A DNA stretch of 64,000 nt from an uncultured Litoreibacter sp. (lineage in GTDB: Bacteria > Pseudomonadota > Alphaproteobacteria > Rhodobacterales > Rhodobacteraceae), in NCBI GenBank assembly GCA_947494435.1, contig CANLUY010000002.1, forward strand, positions 310,001 through 374,000, written 5' to 3'. Positions within the stretch are counted from its first letter, which is position 1, and each line of letters begins with the position of its first letter. A model generated the notes under the pieces. That model saw only the letters and a list, made by a program, of their open reading frames with translations. It had not been told where the DNA came from and searched no databases. Position numbers and translations under genes: made by a program. Shown here in pieces: positions 58,888 through 64,000 of the stretch.

Positions 58888-59237
58888 GTCGCGTCCTCCG
58901 TCTCAGAAGGTTCGACCTTTGGATCATCCACGTGATCGTCGTTGGAACCCAAGTAGGAACCCAGCGCGATCATCACGACAACAGCTGTCATTCCGAAGGA
59001 GATCACGATGGCCGTCAATACCAACGCTTGGGGCAGCGGGTCGGAGTAAGTCGTGACATCCTTTTGCAAAATCGGTGAAGCGCCGATTGTGATCCGGCCG
59101 GACGTGAACAAGAAAATGTTCACTGCGTAGGTCAGAAGCGAAACACCGAGGATCACCGGAAAGCTCCGTAAGCGCAGAACGAGGTAAATCCCGGCAGCAG
59201 TCAAAATGCCGATGGCTGAGGCGATCAGAAATTCCAT
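58884..59237 (-). CDS. mrpC: Mrp-type Na+/H+ antiporter subunit C
   Basis: 117 residues from ATG 59237 with GGGGGAGG 6 bases upstream; the longer frame to 59381 is antisense-like overlap with mrpA. NuoK-like, three helices (ILTAAGIYLVLRLRSFPVILGV; DPLPQALVLTAIVISFGMTA). The C-terminal tail is acidic. Confidence 0.94.
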   Translation of the reverse strand: MEFLIASAIGILTAAGIYLVLRLRSFPVILGVSLLTYAVNIFLFTSGRITIGASPILQKDVTTYSDPLPQALVLTAIVISFGMTAVVVMIALGSYLGSNDDHVDDPKVEPSETEDAT

Positions 59238-59238
59238 G

Positions 59239-62118
59239 TCACACCTCCCCCTTTTGGCCAATTGGTTCGGGTTCTGGCGGGTCATCACGCGACGGGTCGA
59301 TGTCAAAGGCATGTTCGTTCTCGACCGTCTTGTCGCGCCGCGCGAGACGGGAGAAGCTCTCAAGCGACAACATGACAGCACCTACAACGGCAAGGAACAC
59401 GCCAAGGTCGAACGCGGCCGCCGTCGCTAATTCGAATTCCTGGAACGGAGGGATGCGGACATAGGTGAAATCGGATGTCAGGAATGGCTTGCCGACGAAC
59501 CATGATCCGATGCCAGTCAGACCGGCCACCAACACGCCCGCACCAATGACACCATGATAAGGGTAGCGCAGGCGCGCAGATGCCCAGCTAAATCCGCTTG
59601 CCATATACTGCATCACAACCCCGATGGACACGATCAGACCGGCGATGAACCCTCCACCGGGTTCATTATGTCCGCGAAGGAAGATGTAGAAGCCCACCAT
59701 CATGACAACAGGCATCATAACGCGGGTCAGTACGACCATCATCATCGGGTGTTGATTACCTGCGCGTGGCTGATCGGGTTTACGGTTCAGCAATTTCGCA
59801 CGCACACTGCTCGACAAAAGGGTTTCCGTCAGGGCGTAAATTAAAAGCGCTGCAATCCCCAGAACGATGATTTCGCCGTATGTGTCAAAACCACGGAAAT
59901 CGACAAGGATGACATTCACCACGTTGGTCCCACCGCCGCCTTTGTATGAATTCGCAAGATGGAATTCGGAGATCGGCGTCGTCACAGCCTCGCGCAGCAT
60001 ATAATGATAGGCGAGGGCGAATGTTGCGAGCCCCCCGGTTACTGCGACAACCACATCGCGCATCCGGCGCAGAACCGTGCTTTCGACAGGTGTTCGGTTC
60101 GGAAGGAAGTTCAGCGCAAGCAGCATCAATATGATTGTGACAACTTCGACGGTAATCTGTGTCATCGCCAGATCCGGTGCGCTGACGAAAACGAACCCGA
60201 TAGACACCATTAACCCGACGATCCCGATCAAGACCAGAGAAAGCAAGCGATTGCGATGGAGGAAGGCCATGCCCAATGTGGCGGCCACAAGCATCAGCCA
60301 CCCTGCGATCGCGACCGGTCCAGCAGGTTGAAGTGTGCGTGTGGCTTCGCCAACAGCGCCTGTGGTCCATGCGTGATATCCAGCAGCTATCACGGTCACG
60401 ACCATTATGGCTGCATATCTAGAAAACGCACCGTTATGGACCGTGTGAATAATGGACTGCCCCAGTTTGACGATGGCTTCGATCAAGCCCTCAAAGATCA
60501 CTTTTGCTTCGGGTCTCGGGGTCGCATCCCACATGCGCAGCAATGGCTTGAACATCGCGAGAACGATTGCCCCGCCGACAACAGCAGCGATTGACATGTA
60601 GAGTGCCGGAACCAGACCGTGCCAAATTTTGAAATAGGCTTTTGGCACCTCGGCAGCCGTTCCCAGCAATGATTTTGTCACCAACTTTACAAAAGGCTCG
60701 GCCAAGAATGGTGCAACGCCGATGGCCACGACCAAAACGACCAGTACAGCAGGCGGGAGCCACAATCCTTTTGGCGGGTCATGCGGCTTTGCGGGGTAGT
60801 CATCTCGTACGGGGCCAAAGAACACGTGACCGATCAACCGGAAGCAATAAGCCGCGGAGAAAAGGGAGCCGACAACTGCCAGTGTTGGGACGAGCCAAGG
60901 CGTGTTGAATAAGACAGTATGATTTGCTTCTTCCAGCATCATCTCTTTTGACAAGAAGCCGTTCAGCAGCGGAATACCCGCCATGGACAAGGCGGCAAGT
61001 GTCGCGATCACAAATGTGACTGGCATCAATGTCCGTAACCCGCCCAACTGTCGGATGTCGCGCGTATGAGCTTCGTGGTCGATAATCCCAGCCGACATAA
61101 AGAGGGCGGCTTTGAACGTCGCGTGGTTGAGGATGTGGAAAACCGCAGCCATTGCGCCAAAAGGTGTTCCAGTGCCCAGAAGCATGGTGATCAGCCCAAG
61201 ATGGCTCACCGTTGAAAATGCGAGGAGCGCTTTCAGGTCATGCTTAAACAGCGCGATGATTGCACCAAGCACCATCGTAATAAGACCGGCCGTTGTCACG
61301 ATCACAAACCACTCGGTCGTGCCGGATAGAACCGGCCACATACGCGCCATCAAGAAGATACCCGCCTTCACCATCGTTGCGGAATGCAAATAGGCTGAAA
61401 CAGGCGTCGGCGCTGCCATAGCGTGAGGCAGCCAGAAGTGGAACGGGAACTGTGCTGACTTCGTGAAACAGCCAAGCAGGATCAGGATCAAAGCCGGTAG
61501 GTACAGCGGGCTGTCTTGGATCAACTCGCGGCTCTGGAGGATTACGCTTAGATCATAACTGCCTACGATGTTGCCGAGGATGAGCATCCCACCGACCATA
61601 GCCAGACCGCCCATACCGGTCACCGTCAGCGCCATGCGCGCGCCTTGACGTCCAGCGGGCAGGTGCTTCCAATACCCGATTAGAAGGAATGAAGAGAGGG
61701 ATGTAAGTTCCCAGAAGATAAGCAAAAGAAGGATATTGTCGCTCATCACAATGCCGACCATCGCCCCTTGGAAGAGTAGAAGGTAAGTAAAGAACTCTCC
61801 CATATTGTCTTCGCGTGCGAGGTAGGATCGCGCGTATGCGATGATCAAAAGTCCGATGCCTAAGATCAGCAGAGCAAAGAAAAAACCCAACCCATCCAGC
61901 ATCAAGGTGAAATTCAGCCCAAGCGTGGGGATCCAGTCCGCACGGGCCGTCACCAGCTCGCCAGCCATAACAGCGGGAAGGTTTGTCAAAAGGCCGATAA
62001 AGGCGGCCAAAGTGACGGTGAAAGTGACCCCCGCGCAGGCCTGACGCCCTGCGGAATTCATCAAGCCGGGAAGCAATGCGCCCAGAAAGGGTAGGGCGAC
62101 GACAAGGAAGAGGGACAC
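59239..62118 (-). CDS. mrpA: Mrp-type Na+/H+ antiporter fused subunits A and B
   Basis: 959 residues, GTG start with AGGAG 7 bases upstream. Residues 1-~780 are MrpA (NuoL-like; FWELTSLSSFLLIGYWKH with conserved Glu; KSAQFPFHFWLPHAM with Lys/His), and the C-terminal ~170 residues match MrpB (NQHPMMMVVLTRVMMPVVM; GHNEPGGGFIAGL). Fusion of A and B is known in alphaproteobacteria (PhaAB type). The complex exchanges Na+ (or K+) for protons, expected in a marine cell. First gene of a six-gene operon A/B-C-D-E-F-G. Confidence 0.95.
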   Translation of the reverse strand: MSLFLVVALPFLGALLPGLMNSAGRQACAGVTFTVTLAAFIGLLTNLPAVMAGELVTARADWIPTLGLNFTLMLDGLGFFFALLILGIGLLIIAYARSYLAREDNMGEFFTYLLLFQGAMVGIVMSDNILLLLIFWELTSLSSFLLIGYWKHLPAGRQGARMALTVTGMGGLAMVGGMLILGNIVGSYDLSVILQSRELIQDSPLYLPALILILLGCFTKSAQFPFHFWLPHAMAAPTPVSAYLHSATMVKAGIFLMARMWPVLSGTTEWFVIVTTAGLITMVLGAIIALFKHDLKALLAFSTVSHLGLITMLLGTGTPFGAMAAVFHILNHATFKAALFMSAGIIDHEAHTRDIRQLGGLRTLMPVTFVIATLAALSMAGIPLLNGFLSKEMMLEEANHTVLFNTPWLVPTLAVVGSLFSAAYCFRLIGHVFFGPVRDDYPAKPHDPPKGLWLPPAVLVVLVVAIGVAPFLAEPFVKLVTKSLLGTAAEVPKAYFKIWHGLVPALYMSIAAVVGGAIVLAMFKPLLRMWDATPRPEAKVIFEGLIEAIVKLGQSIIHTVHNGAFSRYAAIMVVTVIAAGYHAWTTGAVGEATRTLQPAGPVAIAGWLMLVAATLGMAFLHRNRLLSLVLIGIVGLMVSIGFVFVSAPDLAMTQITVEVVTIILMLLALNFLPNRTPVESTVLRRMRDVVVAVTGGLATFALAYHYMLREAVTTPISEFHLANSYKGGGGTNVVNVILVDFRGFDTYGEIIVLGIAALLIYALTETLLSSSVRAKLLNRKPDQPRAGNQHPMMMVVLTRVMMPVVMMVGFYIFLRGHNEPGGGFIAGLIVSIGVVMQYMASGFSWASARLRYPYHGVIGAGVLVAGLTGIGSWFVGKPFLTSDFTYVRIPPFQEFELATAAAFDLGVFLAVVGAVMLSLESFSRLARRDKTVENEHAFDIDPSRDDPPEPEPIGQKGEV

Positions 62119-62373
62119 GCGAACTCCTGATCAAATGGCTTGAGGTAACCCTCTATCTGGTTCAGAATCTGTTCATTCTCAAGTGAAACCGTCACTTTGG
62201 GTTGCACAAAGATGCGGATTATAGTGTCGCAGGGTCAAGTGTCTGACCTGATACCAACCGAACCCACCGATGAGAGCTGCGGTAAACTGGGCAACAGCTA
62301 TGCACAAACAGAGGCTGGAAACTCTGCCTTGTGCCTTCCATAATCAAGCCATTCCGGCAAAGGCACTGTCCTC

Positions 62374-63390
62374 ATGATCCTCCGCATAGGTCTTGCACTG
62401 GCGATCGCCGCCTCGGGCGTTGCGGTTTTCCTACTTTTGAATTTACCGCTCCCTTGGCTGTTGGGGCCGATGTTTGCATGTCTGATTGCGGCACTTGGTG
62501 GGCTGAAGCTTAAGGGCCCTGTATTTCTAGGCGATGCGATGCGAACAGTCTTGGGTGTGGCTGTTGGCGCATCTATTACACCTGACGTGGTTGCGCGCCT
62601 GCCTGACATGGCTGTCTCTATCGCACTTATTCCGCCGTTCATTTTGCTCATTGGGCTCGTCGGGTATCCGTACTTCCGGCGGGTCTGTGGTTTTGATAAC
62701 GCGACAAGCTATTATGGTGCGATGCCCGGTGGTTTGCAGGATATGCTGGTCTTCGGAGAAGAAGCGGGTGGCAACGTACGACACCTGTCTTTGATCCATG
62801 CAACCAGGGTTTTGATCGTTGTTTCAGCTTTGCCGCTTGTTTTGACCTATGTGCTTGGTCGCTCGCTTGATCTGCCGATTGGCGCGCCTGCCGCACAGCT
62901 TCCGTTCCATGAGTTGGCACTGATGGTTGCCATTGCCTTGTTTGGTTGGTGGGCGGCGAAGCGGGTAGGCTTGTTTGGTGCTTCAATACTTGGCCCAATG
63001 ATTTTGGCGGCGATTGCGAGCCTGACAGGGCTCATTCATTCACGCCCGCCCATGGAGGCGATTCTCGCCGCACAATTCTTCATCGGGCTGAGTGTGGGTG
63101 TGAAATACGTTGGCATCACGTGGTCTGAATTGCGTCGCGTTGTTGTCGCGGCGGTTGGATACACAGTGCTGATTGGCGTTCTGGCAGTTGTCTTCGCCGA
63201 AGGCGTCGTTCTGTTAGGGCTTGCGCCGCAAGCCGAAGCTTTGCTTGCGTTTTCTCCGGGTGGGCAAGCTGAAATGACGGTTCTGGCTATCGTCGCAGGT
63301 GCCGATATCGCCTATGTCGTGACGCATCATCTGACGCGGATTGTAGTGGTGATCATCGGGGCGCCCGTCATGCAAAAATGGCTCCGCTAA
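62374..63390 (+). CDS. AbrB-family (PF05145) membrane protein
   Basis: 338 residues, about 10 helices in two similar halves. The family duplication is visible: PLPWLLGPMFACLIAALGG and GASILGPMILAAIASLTG carry the same (F/W)LLGPM-type motif, followed by SYYGAMPGGLQDM and AFSPGGQAEMTVL, the paired P-GG motifs. Formerly annotated as ammonia monooxygenase or transcriptional regulator, it is more likely a transporter or a membrane protein of unknown role. 62119-62373 upstream shows no clear gene or consensus promoter. Confidence 0.9.
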   Translation: MILRIGLALAIAASGVAVFLLLNLPLPWLLGPMFACLIAALGGLKLKGPVFLGDAMRTVLGVAVGASITPDVVARLPDMAVSIALIPPFILLIGLVGYPYFRRVCGFDNATSYYGAMPGGLQDMLVFGEEAGGNVRHLSLIHATRVLIVVSALPLVLTYVLGRSLDLPIGAPAAQLPFHELALMVAIALFGWWAAKRVGLFGASILGPMILAAIASLTGLIHSRPPMEAILAAQFFIGLSVGVKYVGITWSELRRVVVAAVGYTVLIGVLAVVFAEGVVLLGLAPQAEALLAFSPGGQAEMTVLAIVAGADIAYVVTHHLTRIVVVIIGAPVMQKWLR

Positions 63391-63437
63391 ATGAGTCTTG
63401 TTTTGTGTGCGAACGTATACTAGCGTCCGCTGCATCA

Positions 63438-63597
63438 CGTCGGGAGAACCAGTTTGACTGGTGCCGAAGGAGCAACCGCCCCGGAAACTCTCAGGCCAAA
63501 GGACCGCCGTGATGACGACGACACTCTGGAGAGAGATGCGTGTCACGCATCCGCCGAAGGGATAGCGATCTCAGGCGAAAGGACAGAGGGGGCATCA
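63438..63597 (+). promoter_or_regulatory. Tandem glycine riboswitch
   Basis: Two consecutive aptamer-like segments. First: GGGAGA (63441), GCCGAAGG (63473), CTCTCAGG and CAAAGGAC (about 63488-63504), CTCTGGAGAG (63523-63532). Second: CCGCCGAAGG (63551), ATCTCAGGCGAAAGGACAG (about 63569-63586). These are the conserved cores of the gcvT-type glycine riboswitch, placed directly before gcvT. A CGCAAGC/GCTTGCG hairpin (63600-63616) without a T-run may be part of the expression platform. Presumed to turn on the glycine cleavage genes when glycine is high. Confidence 0.9.
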
Positions 63598-63680
63598 CGC
63601 GCAAGCCCAGCTTGCGTCCCTGTGGTGCCGCTTGATTTTCCGATGAAATCTTGCAGGCTTTGAAGAAGGCTGACCGGCTG

Positions 63681-64000
63681 ATGTCTGAACTCAAAAAGAC
63701 CCCGCTGCACGCATTGCATTTGGAGCTTGGCGCAAAGATGGTGCCCTTCGCGGGCTATGATATGCCAGTGCAATACGACCTTGGCGTCATGAAGGAACAC
63801 CAGCACACGCGTGAAAAGGCCGGCCTATTTGACGTCAGCCATATGGGTCAGGTTATTGTACAAGGCGCGTCATACGAGGCTGCCGCCCTTGGGCTCGAGA
63901 GATTGATACCAGCCGACATACTTGGCTTGACGGAGAACCGGCAGCGGTACGGCTTTTTCACCAATGAATCCGGTGGGATTGAAGACGACCTAATGTTTGC
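63681..64000 (+). CDS. gcvT: Glycine cleavage system aminomethyltransferase GcvT (3' truncated)
   Basis: The first 106 residues are visible; the frame runs off the window. Opening LKKTPLHALHLELGAKMVPFAGYDMPVQY and AGLFDVSHMGQV are diagnostic for GcvT (folate-dependent T protein), which releases ammonia and transfers the methylene group to tetrahydrofolate. Regulated by the riboswitch just upstream; further gcv genes are expected beyond 64000. Confidence 0.95.
   Translation, partial: MSELKKTPLHALHLELGAKMVPFAGYDMPVQYDLGVMKEHQHTREKAGLFDVSHMGQVIVQGASYEAAALGLERLIPADILGLTENRQRYGFFTNESGGIEDDLMF

Noticed and set aside
1-64000. CRISPR array, insertion sequence, prophage or toxin-antitoxin locus
   Set aside because: No short regularly spaced repeats, transposase, phage structural gene or recognisable toxin-antitoxin pair was seen; the only repeats are within coding sequence.

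Overview
The window reads as chromosomal DNA of a marine alphaproteobacterium, most likely the Roseobacter group (Rhodobacterales). This rests on a combination of gene families common there: TRAP transporters, a Ugp-type ABC importer, a DUF3305/DUF3306/TorD formate dehydrogenase locus, a fused MrpA/B antiporter, a tandem glycine riboswitch before gcvT, and short overlapping ATGA gene junctions. This is inferred from gene content, not from a search.

Layout. 1-990: tail of a membrane protein and tRNA-Thr(TGT). 991-14787: a type I secretion locus with a LuxR-type regulator, two very unusual substrates without signal peptides (a 1447-residue Asn/Gly/Ala/Asp/Ser repeat protein and a 763-residue acidic protein with beta-type Q/N repeats), an ABC exporter, an HlyD adaptor and a NodT-type outer-membrane channel. 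15020-18282: a second type I exporter (ABC + HlyD) preceded by small overlapping reading frames. 18340-22984: a compact operon on the minus strand with an autoinducer-binding-type LuxR regulator, an M3-like metallopeptidase fused to a degenerate HlyC domain, a stand-alone HlyC-like lysine acyltransferase, a cupin/JmjC-type oxygenase with an SCP2-like front half, a 117-residue glycine-zipper peptide, and a two-helix small membrane protein. I propose that this operon plus the neighbouring exporter makes and secretes a modified (acylated, perhaps hydroxylated) glycine-zipper peptide. It is the best candidate in the window for an undescribed system.

23157-30835: a catabolic operon (N-formylglutamate-amidohydrolase-like protein, TRAP transporter, glutamine-synthetase-family ligase, aldehyde and iron alcohol dehydrogenases) divergent from an RpiR regulator. 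31814-38749: a glycerol-3-phosphate-type ABC importer operon with an inositol-monophosphatase-like enzyme, an extra permease paralogue and an MFS transporter, behind a Pho-box-like site. 38918-41886: housekeeping genes (2H phosphoesterase, DUF6505, biotin/lipoate ligase-like, Mrp/NBP35 ATPase, DUF6494).

41980-56176: respiratory formate dehydrogenase (catalytic, Fe-S and cytochrome b subunits, chaperone, accessory proteins), a WD40-cytochrome c fusion, and a tungstate ABC transporter. Together these suggest a tungsten-dependent, Cys-type enzyme. 56177-62118: six-gene Mrp Na+/H+ antiporter operon with A and B fused. 62374-64000: AbrB-type membrane protein, tandem glycine riboswitch, and the start of gcvT. 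No insertion sequence, CRISPR array or phage gene was seen.
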